NCBI RefSeq assembly: GCF_003030345.1
Contig: NZ_CP028158.1
Coordinates: 4,154,001 to 4,218,000, forward strand
Direction: 5' to 3'
Source of the DNA: Plantactinospora sp. BC1
Lineage (GTDB): Bacteria > Actinomycetota > Actinomycetes > Mycobacteriales > Micromonosporaceae
Length of the DNA: 64,000 nt
Part shown: one piece after another, positions 14,943 to 23,826 of the stretch
Numbering within the stretch: the first letter of the stretch is position 1
How the letters are laid out: each line of letters begins with the position of its first letter
Translations under genes and position numbers: made by a program
The notes under the pieces: model-generated
Told to the model about the DNA's origin: nothing
Databases searched by the model: none
What the model saw: only the letters and a program-made list of their open reading frames with translations

Positions 14943-16154
14943 TCAGCCCAGCGTCGCCAGCTCGCTGATCAGGACGTTGGAGAGCACCTGGCCGTCCGGC
15001 TTCACCTCGCGCAGGTACCACTTCTGCTGCGGCGTACGCGGCTGGTTGAACTGCCACGGGCCGCGCGGGCTGTCGATCTGACCGATCCGGCCCAGCGCCA
15101 GGTTGAGCTGCAACGGGGTGAGGTTCCCACCGGCGATCCGGATCCCCTTGTCGAGCACCTGCGCGGCGTCGTACGAGGCCATCGCGTAGGTGGTCGGGGT
15201 CGAGCCGTGCGCCTTGCGGAAGGCGGAGGCGAACCGCCGGTTGGCCGCGTTGTTGAGGTCGGCGGAGTAGTTGAGGGAGGTCACGATCCCCTGGGCCTCC
15301 TGCTTCCGGAGATTGTCCAGCACCGGCCCCTCGGTCAGGAAGCCCGGCCCGTAGATCTGCTTGCGGTAGCCGGCCAGGCGCAGCTTCTTGAGGAACTCGA
15401 TGGCGGACTCGCCGGAGAAGAAGCAGTAGATCGCGTCCGGGTCGCGGTCGACCAACTGCTGAATGTACGGGGCGAACCCGTTCCGCGCCGGCTTGCCGGG
15501 GAAGTACTTCGTCCAGATCACCGGGGCGGAGATCCGCGCGTCGGACTCGCCGAAGCTCTGCCGGAAGCCCTGCACCGAGTCGCGGCCCGCGTCGTAGTCC
15601 GGGGCGATGATCGACACCTTGCCGTTCGCCCCGATCTCGTTCTTGACGTACGGCGCCAGTGCCCGCCCCGGCTCGTCGTTGATGTACGACGTACGCCAGA
15701 TGTAGACCACGCTCTGCAACGTCGACGGGGACGCGTTGGAGCTGATCAGGGGGATCTTCGCCTGCTCCACGGCGTCCCGCAGGCCGGTTATCACCGCCGA
15801 GTTGACCACTCCGGTGAGCGCCAGCACCCGCTGCTTGACCAGCTGGTCCAGGGCGGCCCGGCCGGACTCCGGGGTCTCGCCCTCGTCGGCGACGACCAGG
15901 TCGACCGGATGACCGCCGAGCCGCTGGTCGTTCAGGTCGAGATAGAGCTGGAAGCCCCGGAGCATCTCGTCGCCGATCGGCCGGTACACGCCGGACTGCG
16001 CGGTGATCATGCCGATCCGTACCGGCTCGTCGCTGAGCGGCTCCTCGGCCTCCAGGCCGTCGTCCCGGCCGCACGCGGCGGCCAGCCCGGTGGCGCCGAG
16101 CGCGCCGAGCGAGCCCAGCAGCTTGAGCGCTCGTCTGCGGTCCATCTGCGACAC
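14943..16154 (-). CDS. Leu/Ile/Val-type ABC substrate-binding lipoprotein (orphan)
   Basis: A 403-residue periplasmic-binding-fold protein of the branched-chain amino-acid group (PBP type 1). The N-terminus MDRRRALKLLGSLGALGATG carries a Tat-like RRxALK, and LAAAC gives the lipidated Cys. The mature domain runs from VRIGMITAQSGVYRPIGDEM through VDLVVADEGETPESG, LALTGVVNSAVITGLRDA, IPLISSNASPSTL, DAIYCFFSGESAIEFLKKL and TYAMASYDAAQVLDKGI. GTG at 16154 is favoured by GGGAGG 5 nt upstream. No permease or ATPase genes are adjacent, so its transporter is elsewhere or it acts as a sensor. The ligand is unknown. Confidence 0.9.
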   Translation of the reverse strand: MSQMDRRRALKLLGSLGALGATGLAAACGRDDGLEAEEPLSDEPVRIGMITAQSGVYRPIGDEMLRGFQLYLDLNDQRLGGHPVDLVVADEGETPESGRAALDQLVKQRVLALTGVVNSAVITGLRDAVEQAKIPLISSNASPSTLQSVVYIWRTSYINDEPGRALAPYVKNEIGANGKVSIIAPDYDAGRDSVQGFRQSFGESDARISAPVIWTKYFPGKPARNGFAPYIQQLVDRDPDAIYCFFSGESAIEFLKKLRLAGYRKQIYGPGFLTEGPVLDNLRKQEAQGIVTSLNYSADLNNAANRRFASAFRKAHGSTPTTYAMASYDAAQVLDKGIRIAGGNLTPLQLNLALGRIGQIDSPRGPWQFNQPRTPQQKWYLREVKPDGQVLSNVLISELATLG

Positions 16155-16200
16155 GGATCCCTCCCGGGGCGGCGGTGAAGTGCGCAGCCCTCCCGGGGTT

Positions 16201-17052
16201 CTACCGGGAACGGGATGCTGCGTCAATGCCGCCTGATCTTCCAGCTAGCCAATGTAACTCGGCCAGCACCGCTGGCCACGCCCGGGACAGCGGGTCGATC
16301 AGCCCGAAATGCTCGCACTCGGGCAACTCGACGAACCGCAGGTCGGCGTCGTGCGCCCCGGCAGCGTACCGGCGGGTCGCCGCCACCGGTACCTGCCGGT
16401 CCAGGGTTCCGTGCACGATCGAGATCCGGACCGGGGGTGCCGCCGAGCGGGCCGGGTCGGCGGCCGCGTAACGCTCCGGGACCTCGTCGGGGCCGCCGCC
16501 GAGCAGTGCGGCCACCGCGCCACCGTCCAGGTCGAGCCGGTACGCCTCGGCGAGGTCCAGCACCGGGGCCAGGGCGAGCACCCCGCGTACCCGCTCCGGG
16601 GCGCGCAGCGCCGCCCAGAGCGCGAGGTGTCCCCCGGCGGAGTGCCCGAGCAGGATCGGTGGGCCGGGTGCCGTCCCGCCGGCCGGGAGCACGGCTTCGA
16701 CCAGCCCGGGGAGCGCGGCGATCCCGGCCGCGACGTCGTCGAGGGTGCCGGGCCAGCCGCCACCCGGCTGCCCCGTCCGGCGGTATTCCACCTGCGCCAC
16801 CGGGTAGCCCCGGCCGGCCAGGTCGGCCGCGAGCGGCCCGGTGTGCCGGCGGTCGTACTCGGCCCGCCAGAAGCCGCCGTGCACGACCACCACCAGTGGC
16901 CGGGCCGGCCCGGTGACCCCGGCCGGCAGGCGCAGGTCGGCGACGTGCTCGGGATCGGCGCCGTACCGCAGTCGCAGGTCCGGCGGCGGCGCCGGCCGCC
17001 CGAGCACCTCCCGTGGATCGGCGGGTGGTACGGCGCTGCCGTCCTCGGTCAT
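16201..17052 (-). CDS. Alpha/beta hydrolase, BD-FAE / kynurenine-formamidase-like
   Basis: A 283-residue hydrolase. LVVVVHGGFWRAEYDRRH holds the HGG(F)W oxyanion motif typical of esterase/kynurenine formamidase relatives. Other motifs are VAQVEYRRTGQPGGGWPGTL, LLGHSAGGHLALW (nucleophile Ser), SIVHGTLDRQVPV (probable acid Asp) and LPECEHFGLIDP (catalytic His). It starts at ATG 17052, and bpa begins 114 nt away on the other strand. It lies 47 nt upstream of the binding-protein gene on the same strand, so the two may be co-transcribed. The reaction is not assigned beyond ester or amide hydrolysis. Confidence 0.88.
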   Translation of the reverse strand: MTEDGSAVPPADPREVLGRPAPPPDLRLRYGADPEHVADLRLPAGVTGPARPLVVVVHGGFWRAEYDRRHTGPLAADLAGRGYPVAQVEYRRTGQPGGGWPGTLDDVAAGIAALPGLVEAVLPAGGTAPGPPILLGHSAGGHLALWAALRAPERVRGVLALAPVLDLAEAYRLDLDGGAVAALLGGGPDEVPERYAAADPARSAAPPVRISIVHGTLDRQVPVAATRRYAAGAHDADLRFVELPECEHFGLIDPLSRAWPAVLAELHWLAGRSGGIDAASRSR

Positions 17053-17165
17053 GCTGCCGACCGTACGGTGCCGGTGCGGCCGCAGCTCCCGAGGGGCCGG
17101 TGCCGCCGGTGACCGGGGGGTGGGGGGCGCGTGTCGGCGGGGGTGGTTGCGGGAAGATGGTGGAC

Positions 17166-17768
17166 ATGACCCACGTGCCACGTTCCCAGGAAGAGAACGA
17201 CGACTCGGCTCCGGCGGAGAAGCGCCCCGGCGGCGCCGTGCTGGTGGTCGGCCCGGACGGGCGCCCGGTCGGCACCGTGCCGACCGACGGCGAGACGCCT
17301 GGCGAGGACCCGGCGCGGTTGATCGAGCAGCCGGCGAAGGTGATGCGGATCGGCAGCATGATCAAGCAGTTGCTGGAGGAGGTCAAGGCCGCGCCGCTCG
17401 ACGACGCCAGCCGGCACCGGCTGCGGGAGATCCACCAGCGGTCGATCGTCGAGCTGGAGGACGGGCTCGCCCCGGAGCTGCGGGACGAGCTGGAGCGGCT
17501 CTCGCTGCCGTTCGGCGAGGACGCCGCGCCGAGCGAGGCGGAGCTGCGGATCGCCCAGGCCCAACTGGTCGGCTGGCTGGAAGGTCTCTTCCACGGCATC
17601 CAGGCGGCACTGGTCGCCCAGCAGATGGCGGCCCGGATGCAGTTGGAGCAGATGCGGTCCGGCGGTCGTCCGGCGCTGCCGATGGGCCCCGGCGGCGCAC
17701 TTCCGGGGATGCCGGGCGGCAACGCCGGGCAACCCGGTGAGGGCCCCGGCCCCGGCCAGTACCTGTAA
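17166..17768 (+). CDS. bpa: Bacterial proteasome activator Bpa/PafE
   Basis: About 200 residues. The conserved core VEQPAKVMRIG-like stretch (here LIEQPAKVMRIGSMIKQLLE), then LREIHQRSIVELEDGLAPEL and AELRIAQAQLVGWLEGLFHG followed by IQAALVAQQMAAR, is nearly diagnostic for Bpa. The C-terminus ends in GQYL, the motif that docks the ring-shaped activator onto the 20S proteasome alpha-ring. Bpa drives ATP-independent, Pup-independent degradation of unfolded proteins and HspR. The N-terminal 50 residues are acidic and variable. ATG 17166 or 17157 could start the protein; 17166 has GGGAAG about 9 nt away. The presence of bpa implies this organism has a proteasome. Confidence 0.95.
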   Translation: MTHVPRSQEENDDSAPAEKRPGGAVLVVGPDGRPVGTVPTDGETPGEDPARLIEQPAKVMRIGSMIKQLLEEVKAAPLDDASRHRLREIHQRSIVELEDGLAPELRDELERLSLPFGEDAAPSEAELRIAQAQLVGWLEGLFHGIQAALVAQQMAARMQLEQMRSGGRPALPMGPGGALPGMPGGNAGQPGEGPGPGQYL

Positions 17769-17787
17769 CTCCCCGGCACCGACCGTT

Positions 17788-17816
17788 CCCGGCCGGGCGC
17801 GACCAGCCCGGCCGGG
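17788..17816. terminator. Bidirectional terminator between bpa and HAD gene
   Basis: CCCGGCCGGG at 17788-17797 and again at 17807-17816, each self-complementary, form a 10-bp stem with a 9-nt loop between convergent genes. Confidence 0.65.
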
Positions 17817-17839
17817 CCGGAGGAAACGGGCGCGGCCGG

Positions 17840-18718
17840 TCAGGCCGAGCCGGCGATCCGGTCGCCGGACCGCCCGGCCGGTCCGGCGACGTCGGCGCCG
17901 TCCGGCTGGTCGGAGTCGAGCAGCGCCTCCAGGTACGCCGCCACCCCGTCCTCCTCGTTGCTCGCCGTCACCTCACCGGCGATCTCCAGTACGGCGGGAT
18001 GCGCGTTCGCCACCGCCACCGCCCGGCCGACCCAGGTGAGCATCGGTACGTCGTTCGGCATGTCCCCGAAGGCGACCACGTCGGCCGCGTCCACCCCGTG
18101 CCGGGTGCAGTACCAGGCCAGCCCGGCCGCCTTGGTCACCCCGGCCGCCGAGATCTCGATCAGCCCGCTGTACGACGAGTGGGTCGCCTCGGCGAGCCCG
18201 GCCAGCGCCCCGGCCACCACCTTGACGAAGACGTCCGGGTCCTGGCCGCCGGCCCGGGCCAGCAGTTTCACCGCCGGCAGGGCGTGCAGGTCGGCCGGGG
18301 ACTCGATCATGCGGATGTCCGGGTAGTCCCGGTCCCACCGCAGCGGATAGTCCACCTCGTGCCGGAACTCGCGGCCGTCGGTCACCTCCACCGCGAAGCT
18401 CACCCCGGGCACCTCGGCGCGGAGCCGCTGGACCACCTCGGCGAGCAGGTCGGGCGCGAGCGGATCGGCCCGGAGCACCTGGTCGGTGACCGGGTCGTAC
18501 ACCACGGCGCCGTTGGCGCAGACCGTCGGCAGCGGCTGGCCCAGTTGCTCGTAGACGCGGGAGAGCCAGCGGATCGGGCGGCCGGTCACCAGCACCACGC
18601 CGGTGCCCTGGGCGGAGATCCGCGAGATCGCCTCGACCGTACGCGGGCTGATCGTCTGGTCCGCCCGGAGCAGCGTGCCGTCGAGATCCGTGGCCACCAG
18701 CCGGGGTAGTCGTCCCAT
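17840..18718 (-). CDS. HAD-superfamily Cof-type phosphatase (second of pair)
   Basis: A 292-residue HAD hydrolase with a type-C2 cap. Motif I is VATDLDGTLL (nucleophile Asp), motif II VVLVTGRP, the motif III Lys is near ISAAGVTKAAGLAWYC, and motif IV is VAFGDMPNDVPML. Cof-type enzymes dephosphorylate small metabolites such as sugar phosphates, FMN or PLP; the substrate is open. The ATG overlaps the stop of the upstream HAD gene by one base (TGATG), so the pair is coupled. A GC-rich tail of about 25 residues is non-conserved. Confidence 0.9.
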   Translation of the reverse strand: MGRLPRLVATDLDGTLLRADQTISPRTVEAISRISAQGTGVVLVTGRPIRWLSRVYEQLGQPLPTVCANGAVVYDPVTDQVLRADPLAPDLLAEVVQRLRAEVPGVSFAVEVTDGREFRHEVDYPLRWDRDYPDIRMIESPADLHALPAVKLLARAGGQDPDVFVKVVAGALAGLAEATHSSYSGLIEISAAGVTKAAGLAWYCTRHGVDAADVVAFGDMPNDVPMLTWVGRAVAVANAHPAVLEIAGEVTASNEEDGVAAYLEALLDSDQPDGADVAGPAGRSGDRIAGSA

Positions 18719-19539
18719 CAACGCGAGAGTAGTCGATCGAGGTAGACCGCTACCCCGTCGTCGTCGTTGCGCAGCGTCACCTCGTCGGCGGCCCGCCGTA
18801 CCGTGGGGTGGGCGTTGGAGACCGCGACCCGGGCCCAGCCGGCCCACTCGAACATCGGCAGGTCGTTGGGCATGTCCCCGAAGACCAGCACCTCGGCCGG
18901 GTCGACGCCGAGGGTCTGGGCCACCACCGCCAGCCCGGTCGCCTTGTCCACCCCGGGCGGGCAGATCTCGATGAAGCCGAGGCCGGCCTGGGTGATCGAG
19001 GCCAGCTCCGCCGGTACGATCCGGCGAGCCGTCTCCAGCAGGGTGTCCACGTCGTGGTCGGGGGTCCGGGCGAACGCCTTGATCACGTCGCCGGCCAGGC
19101 AGTCGATCCGGGGCCGCGCCTCGAACCGGTCCTGGTAGGGCCAGGTCGCGTCGAAGTCACCCCAGAGCGGCGAGCCCGGGGCGTCCATCGCCTCGACCAT
19201 CACGGTCAGCGGACCCACCTCGGCCTCCAGCAGCCGGAGCAGCTCGGTGAGGGTCGCGCCGGGCAGCCGCTCGTCCCGGAGGACCACCGGCCCGGCCGGG
19301 TCGGTCTGGTCGACCACCCGGCCGCCGCCGGCCATCACCAGGAAGTCGGCGGCCCGGATGTCGTTGCGGGTGAGTTCGGCGAGCCTGGGGCCGCGCCCGG
19401 TGGCACCCACCACCGGAATGCCGGCGGCCCGAACCCGGTCCAGCACCTCGTGGGTGTACGCCGAGACGGTCTCGTCGGTGCGCACCAACGTGCCGTCGAG
19501 GTCGGTGGCGATCAGCTTCGGCAACCCGGGTCGGGGCAT
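18718..19539 (-). CDS. HAD-superfamily Cof-type phosphatase (first of pair)
   Basis: A 273-residue paralogue of the next gene. Motif I is LIATDLDGTLV, motif II VVGATGRG, the motif III region CPPGVDKATGLAVVAQ, and motif IV LVFGDMPNDLPMF. GGAGGAGGAG sits directly ahead of ATG 19539. It follows serS on the same strand after a hairpin. serS next to HAD phosphatase genes is a recurrent actinobacterial arrangement. The two HAD proteins differ in the cap domain, so they probably have different substrates. Confidence 0.9.
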   Translation of the reverse strand: MPRPGLPKLIATDLDGTLVRTDETVSAYTHEVLDRVRAAGIPVVGATGRGPRLAELTRNDIRAADFLVMAGGGRVVDQTDPAGPVVLRDERLPGATLTELLRLLEAEVGPLTVMVEAMDAPGSPLWGDFDATWPYQDRFEARPRIDCLAGDVIKAFARTPDHDVDTLLETARRIVPAELASITQAGLGFIEICPPGVDKATGLAVVAQTLGVDPAEVLVFGDMPNDLPMFEWAGWARVAVSNAHPTVRRAADEVTLRNDDDGVAVYLDRLLSR

Positions 19540-19591
19540 GGCTCCTCCTCCACCCCGCCACCCGCCGCGCTCGACAAGACTGCCGGTTCCG

Positions 19592-19619
19592 GTCACTGCC
19601 GGCCTCGGCCGGCGGTGAC
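19592..19619 (-). terminator. Hairpin between serS and the HAD pair
   Basis: GTCAC-T-GCCGGCC pairs with GGCCGGC-G-GTGAC around a 2-nt loop, a stem of about 13 bp with one T-G wobble. It is 74 nt past the serS stop and about 50 nt before the next start, so it may terminate or attenuate transcription into the HAD genes. Confidence 0.65.
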
Positions 19620-19692
19620 GGGGCAGCAACCGTATCTCACCTTCCGAGGTCGCTCCATGACTTTTGTGTGAAGTGCTCTTCACCAGAGGGGA

Positions 19693-20949
19693 TCACTTCG
19701 GTTCGAGCACGTCCCGGCCGCCGAGGTACGGCTGGAGGGCCTTGGGGACCCGTACCGAGCCGTCCGGTTGCTGGTGGTTCTCCAGGATCGGCACCAGCCA
19801 CCGGGTGGTGGCCAGGGTGCCGTTCAGGGTCGCCGCCATCTGCGGGCGGCCCTGATCGTCCCGGTATCGCACGTTCAGCCGCCGGGCCTGGAAGGTGGTG
19901 CAGTTGGAGGTGGAGGTGAGTTCCAGGTAGCGGCCCTGTGACGGCAGCCACGCCTCGCAGTCGTACTTGCGGGCCGCGCTGCTGCCCAGGTCGCCCGCTG
20001 CCACGTCGAGCACCCGGTACGGCAACTCGACCTTGGCCAGCATCTCCTCCTCCCAGGCCAGCAGCCGGAGGTGCTCGGCGTGCGCCTCCTCGGGGCGGCA
20101 GTAGGAGAACATCTCGACCTTGTCGAACTGGTGCACCCGGATGATGCCCCGGGTGTCCCGGCCGTACGAGCCGGCCTCCCGGCGGTAGCAGGACGACCAG
20201 CCGGCGTACCGGACCGGCTCGGCCAGGTCCAGGATCTCCCCCGAGTGGTACGCGGCCAGCGGCACCTCGCTGGTGCCGACCAGGAACAGGTCGTCGGCCT
20301 CCAGCCGGTAGACCTCGCTGGCGTGCGAGCCGAGGAACCCGGTCCCCTCCATCGCCTCCGGCTTGACCAGCGACGGGGTGACGGTCGGGGTGAAGCCGTA
20401 TTCCACCGCCTGGGCGACGGCGAGTTGCAGCAGGCCGAGCTGGAGCAGCGCGCCCACCCCGGTCAGGTAGTAGAACCGGCTGCCGGAGGTCTTCGCCCCG
20501 CGCTCGACGTCGATCGCCCGCAGCGCCTCGCCCAGTTCCAGATGGTCGCGCGGGTTCTCGATCTCGGGCCGGGTGCCGACCTCGCGGAGGACCACGAAGT
20601 CGTCCTCGCCACCGGGCGGAGTCCCCTCCTCGACCACGTTCGGGATCGCGTACTGCGCCCGGCGCAGCGCCGCCTCGGCCGCGCCGACCGCCGCCTCGGC
20701 CGCCTTCACCTCGGCGGAGAGTTCCTTGGTCCGGGCGAGCAGCCCGGCCTTCTCCGCCGGGTCGGCCTTCGGCATCCGCTTGCCGAGCTGCTTCTGCTCG
20801 GCCCGCAGCGCCTCGAAGCGCCCGACCGCCGCCCGCCGCTCCTCGTCGGCCCGGAGCAGGTCGTCGACCGCGGACTCGGACTCGCCACGGGCACGCTGGC
20901 TGGCACGTACGGTATCCGGATCGTCGCGGAGCAGACGCAGGTCAATCAC
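19693..20949 (-). CDS. serS: Seryl-tRNA synthetase
   Basis: A 418-residue class II aminoacyl-tRNA synthetase charging tRNA-Ser. Residues 1-105 form the tRNA-binding coiled-coil arm ([20 protein letters not shown], then long charged helices with [15 protein letters not shown]). The catalytic core has motif 1 near [18 protein letters not shown], the [13 protein letters not shown] serine-binding loop, motif 2 [15 protein letters not shown] followed by [10 protein letters not shown], and motif 3 [18 protein letters not shown]. Length is normal. It is monocistronic or leads into two HAD phosphatases past a hairpin. pheA lies about 4.4 kb away on the same strand. Confidence 0.98.
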   Translation of the reverse strand: MIDLRLLRDDPDTVRASQRARGESESAVDDLLRADEERRAAVGRFEALRAEQKQLGKRMPKADPAEKAGLLARTKELSAEVKAAEAAVGAAEAALRRAQYAIPNVVEEGTPPGGEDDFVVLREVGTRPEIENPRDHLELGEALRAIDVERGAKTSGSRFYYLTGVGALLQLGLLQLAVAQAVEYGFTPTVTPSLVKPEAMEGTGFLGSHASEVYRLEADDLFLVGTSEVPLAAYHSGEILDLAEPVRYAGWSSCYRREAGSYGRDTRGIIRVHQFDKVEMFSYCRPEEAHAEHLRLLAWEEEMLAKVELPYRVLDVAAGDLGSSAARKYDCEAWLPSQGRYLELTSTSNCTTFQARRLNVRYRDDQGRPQMAATLNGTLATTRWLVPILENHQQPDGSVRVPKALQPYLGGRDVLEPK

Positions 20950-21067
20950 GGGAACCGAGCCTACCGGTGCGCGGCCGGCCAGGTGTATCGAGATACGCCC
21001 GCCAGAACCGCCGCCGGTCCGGACCCGTGCCGACCCCGGCCACCCGGCCCGGCGACCGAGGACCTGC

Positions 21068-21886
21068 TCAGGGCGCGAACGGCTTGGTGGGGGTCACCGT
21101 CAGGTCGATCGGCGGCGGCCGGCCGTCGTCATCGTCGGGTACCTCCGGCGCGCCGGCCGTCCGCGGGCGGCGCCACGGCCAGTCGGACTCCTCCGGCGGC
21201 CCGGGCTGCCCAACCGGCACGCCCGGCTCGGCGGCCGGTGCCCGGTCGACCGCGCCGCGTCGGACGAACCGCCCGGCGAGCAGCAGGGCCAGCCCGAGCC
21301 CGCCGACACCGAGGTACGCCAGCACGAGGCCCTGGCCGTACTCGATGACCATCCCGTCCAGTTGGCCGTACATCTGCCAGCGGTCGGCCAGGGTGTCGAG
21401 CGAGCCGGTGGTGGCGAGGAGCACCGCGAGCACCGCCCCGGCCACGGCCAGCCCGACGACCCGGGCGTTGTGGCGTACCCCGGGCGAGCCGAAGACGACC
21501 AGCGCCAGGCAGCCGAGTACACCGAACACCCCGACCAGGTACGCCGTGCCGAAGCCCGACATGTCCGCCACCCCGCTGCCCAGCGCGACCGCGTTCTCGG
21601 CCCCCTCGACCGTCATGCTGGTGACCGCCCAGTCGCCGATCAGCGAGGCGAAGGCGGCCGCCGCTCCGGCGGCACCGACCACCGGCACCAGCCGGCTGTC
21701 CCGGCCGAGCCGGTGCAGGGCGAGCCCGGCCCGTCCGCCGGTACGCGGGCGGTCGCCCCACGACACGATGCTGGCACCGTCCGGTGTGGTTTCCGCCTCG
21801 TCGCCCGACCGCGCCGGATCCTCCCGGCCGCCGGCCCGACGGGCGTCCGGCGGGTCCTGGCGGGGGATGGAGACGTCGTCGGGCAT
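21068..21886 (-). CDS. Hypothetical membrane protein
   Basis: A 272-residue protein with a hydrophilic Pro/Asp-rich N-terminus (about 60 residues), then four probable membrane helices (around [77 protein letters not shown]) and a Pro-rich cytoplasmic tail. GGAAGGGG precedes ATG 21886. I do not recognise a family. It sits between serS and the divergent osmC gene with no obvious functional link. Confidence 0.75.
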   Translation of the reverse strand: MPDDVSIPRQDPPDARRAGGREDPARSGDEAETTPDGASIVSWGDRPRTGGRAGLALHRLGRDSRLVPVVGAAGAAAAFASLIGDWAVTSMTVEGAENAVALGSGVADMSGFGTAYLVGVFGVLGCLALVVFGSPGVRHNARVVGLAVAGAVLAVLLATTGSLDTLADRWQMYGQLDGMVIEYGQGLVLAYLGVGGLGLALLLAGRFVRRGAVDRAPAAEPGVPVGQPGPPEESDWPWRRPRTAGAPEVPDDDDGRPPPIDLTVTPTKPFAP

Positions 21887-22024
21887 CGCTGACCCCTTCC
21901 ACGGCGGGCTCCTGGATCGATGATGGCACAGCACCCGCGCGCCGGACCCGTACCGAGGGTGCGGTGCTTCCGCGTCTTGGCCGGGTCGTCGCGCCGCCGG
22001 TCGGCATGAGCTAGCGTCGGCAGC

Positions 22025-22456
22025 ATGCCTATCCGCACCGCATCCGCCCGCTGGCAGGGCAATCTCACCGAAGGTTCCGGCAACATCCGCACCGGCAAGG
22101 GCGGGTTGCAGGGGAACTACTCGTTCAAGTCCCGCTTCGAGGAGGGCGAGGGCACCAACCCGGAGGAGCTGATCGGGGCCGCCCACGCCGGCTGCTACTC
22201 GATGGCCTTCTCCAAGGCCCTGGCCGACGCCGGGTTCACGCCGACGTCGGTCGAGACCACCGCGAAGGTGCATCTCGACAAGACCGACGCGGGGATGACG
22301 GTGACCCGGATCGACCTCGACACCGTCGGCGACGTGCCGGGGATCGACGAGGCCGAGTTCAACAAGCTGGCCGAGGCCGCCAAGGCGGGCTGCCCGATCT
22401 CCCGGCTGCTCTCGCCCGGGGCCGAGATCTCGCTCAACGCCCGCCTCTCCGCCTGA
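22025..22456 (+). CDS. osmC: OsmC-family peroxiredoxin
   Basis: A 143-residue OsmC-type peroxidase. The N-terminus RTASARWQGNLTEGSGNIRTG is typical. The two redox cysteines are in GAAHAGCYSMAFS and AAKAGCPISRLLS. These enzymes reduce organic hydroperoxides in the cytoplasm, with the two Cys cycling through a disulfide. The length is normal for the OsmC (not Ohr) subgroup. It has its own short upstream region shared with the divergent membrane-protein gene. Confidence 0.93.
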   Translation: MPIRTASARWQGNLTEGSGNIRTGKGGLQGNYSFKSRFEEGEGTNPEELIGAAHAGCYSMAFSKALADAGFTPTSVETTAKVHLDKTDAGMTVTRIDLDTVGDVPGIDEAEFNKLAEAAKAGCPISRLLSPGAEISLNARLSA

Positions 22457-22607
22457 TCCTGGCGGGACCTCCCAACCGTTTCCCGGTCGCGGTGGTCAGG
22501 GCGGATCTCCGGTACGTCGCCGAGCGCGGCGCCGTCGGCCCTGATCATCGCGATCGTCGACCCCGGTGGCCCTGATCGTCGCGGCGCAGGTGCGGCACAA
22601 TTGGGCG

Positions 22608-22961
22608 GTGCCGGTCGAGATGAGCCGCGAGCGTTTTGAGGAACTGGTCGCCGAGGCGCTCGACGAGGTGCCGGAGGAACTGCTCAACCTGATGAGCAAC
22701 GTCGTCATCCTGGTCGAGGACGACTCGCCGGAGGACGGCCCGGAACTCCTCGGCCTCTACGAGGGCCACGCGCTGACCAGCCGGGGCTGGGACTACGCCG
22801 GGGTGCTGCCCGACCGGATCTTCATCTACCGCCGGCCGATCCTGCGGATCTGCGACGACGAGGACGACGTCGTCGACGAGGTCGCGATCACGGTCGTGCA
22901 CGAGATCGCCCACCACTTCGGCATCGACGACGACCGGCTGCACGACCTCGGCTGGGCCTGA
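22608..22961 (+). CDS. Zinicin-like metallopeptidase family protein
   Basis: A 117-residue MPN-type zinicin family protein. MSRERFEELVAEALDEVPEE is the usual N-terminus, and VVHEIAHHFGIDDDRLHDLGW holds the HExxH zinc site with a downstream Asp as the likely third ligand (HExxHxxGxxD). Peptidase activity is predicted, but the physiological substrate is unknown. The start may be GTG 22608 or ATG 22620; I used GTG because related proteins carry a few residues before MSRERF. It is between osmC and the AIM24-like gene. Confidence 0.88.
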   Translation: MPVEMSRERFEELVAEALDEVPEELLNLMSNVVILVEDDSPEDGPELLGLYEGHALTSRGWDYAGVLPDRIFIYRRPILRICDDEDDVVDEVAITVVHEIAHHFGIDDDRLHDLGWA

Positions 22962-23043
22962 CCTGCGAGAACGGCACCCCCCGGAGGCCGCCTGGTTGCG
23001 CCGGTTGCCTACCCTCGGTCCTCCACCCGTCAGGAGGAACGTG

Positions 23044-23775
23044 ATGCGCAGCTCGCTGTTCTCGGCAGAGAACCTGGAGAAGGAGTCACACCAGCCCGGC
23101 ATGCGGCTGCAGAACTCCAAGATGCTGAAGATCGAACTCAACGGCGAGGCGATGGCCCGGGTCGGGTCCATGGTCGCGTACCAGGGGCAGGTGCAGTTCC
23201 AGGCGTTGGGCTCGGGCGGGCTCGGCAAGTTTCTCAAGCAGAAGCTGACCGGCGAGGGTGTCCCGCTGATGAGGGTCAGCGGGCGGGGCGACGTCTTCCT
23301 CGCCGACTACGCGGCGGACGTGCACATCATCGACCTGGAGCACGGCGACGCGCTGTCGATCAACGGTTCCAGCGTGCTCGCCTTCGACTCCACCCTGCAA
23401 TACGACATCAAGATGGTCGGCGGCGCCGGCATGATGTCGTCGTCCGGCCTCTTCAACTGCGTCTTCACCGGGGCCGGCCGGATCGCGATCACCACCAAGG
23501 GCACCCCGGTGGTGCTCAACGTGGACGCGCCGACGTACGTCGACCCGCAGGCCGCGGTCGCCTGGTCGGCGAGCCTGCAGACCGGCTACCACCGGGCCGA
23601 GCAGCTCGGCCTCGGCACGCTGCTCGGCCGGCGTACCGGTGAGGCGTTCACGATGAGCTTCGCCGGCCAGGGATTCGTGATCGTCCAGCCGTCGGAGGAG
23701 CCGCCGATCCAGGGCATGGGCCGCCAGGAGCAGAGCGGTGGCGGCGGCGGACTGCTCAACCAGCTGTTGGACTGA
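23044..23775 (+). CDS. AIM24-family protein
   Basis: A 243-residue single-domain protein of the AIM24 (TRAP-like, double beta-helix) family. The repeated strands include MLKIELNGEAMARVGSMVAY, GQVQFQALG, LMRVSGRGDVFLADYAADVH and GRIAITTKGTPVVLNVDAP. A Gly-rich C-terminus QSGGGGGLLNQLLD is typical of actinobacterial members. GGAGG lies 6 nt ahead of ATG 23044. Bacterial functions are undefined; homologues are sometimes linked to membrane or sporulation processes. There is no signal peptide. Confidence 0.85.
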   Translation: MRSSLFSAENLEKESHQPGMRLQNSKMLKIELNGEAMARVGSMVAYQGQVQFQALGSGGLGKFLKQKLTGEGVPLMRVSGRGDVFLADYAADVHIIDLEHGDALSINGSSVLAFDSTLQYDIKMVGGAGMMSSSGLFNCVFTGAGRIAITTKGTPVVLNVDAPTYVDPQAAVAWSASLQTGYHRAEQLGLGTLLGRRTGEAFTMSFAGQGFVIVQPSEEPPIQGMGRQEQSGGGGGLLNQLLD

Positions 23776-23781
23776 CCGGGT

Positions 23782-23813
23782 GCCGGAGGCGCCCCGCCCG
23801 GGACGCCTCCGGC
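23782..23813. terminator. Bidirectional terminator between convergent genes
   Basis: GCCGGAGGCG (23782-23791) and CGCCTCCGGC (23804-23813) form a perfect 10-bp stem with a 12-nt loop, between the AIM24 gene and the beta-helix protein gene. Confidence 0.75.
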
Positions 23814-23826
23814 CCGCGTCGGTGGT

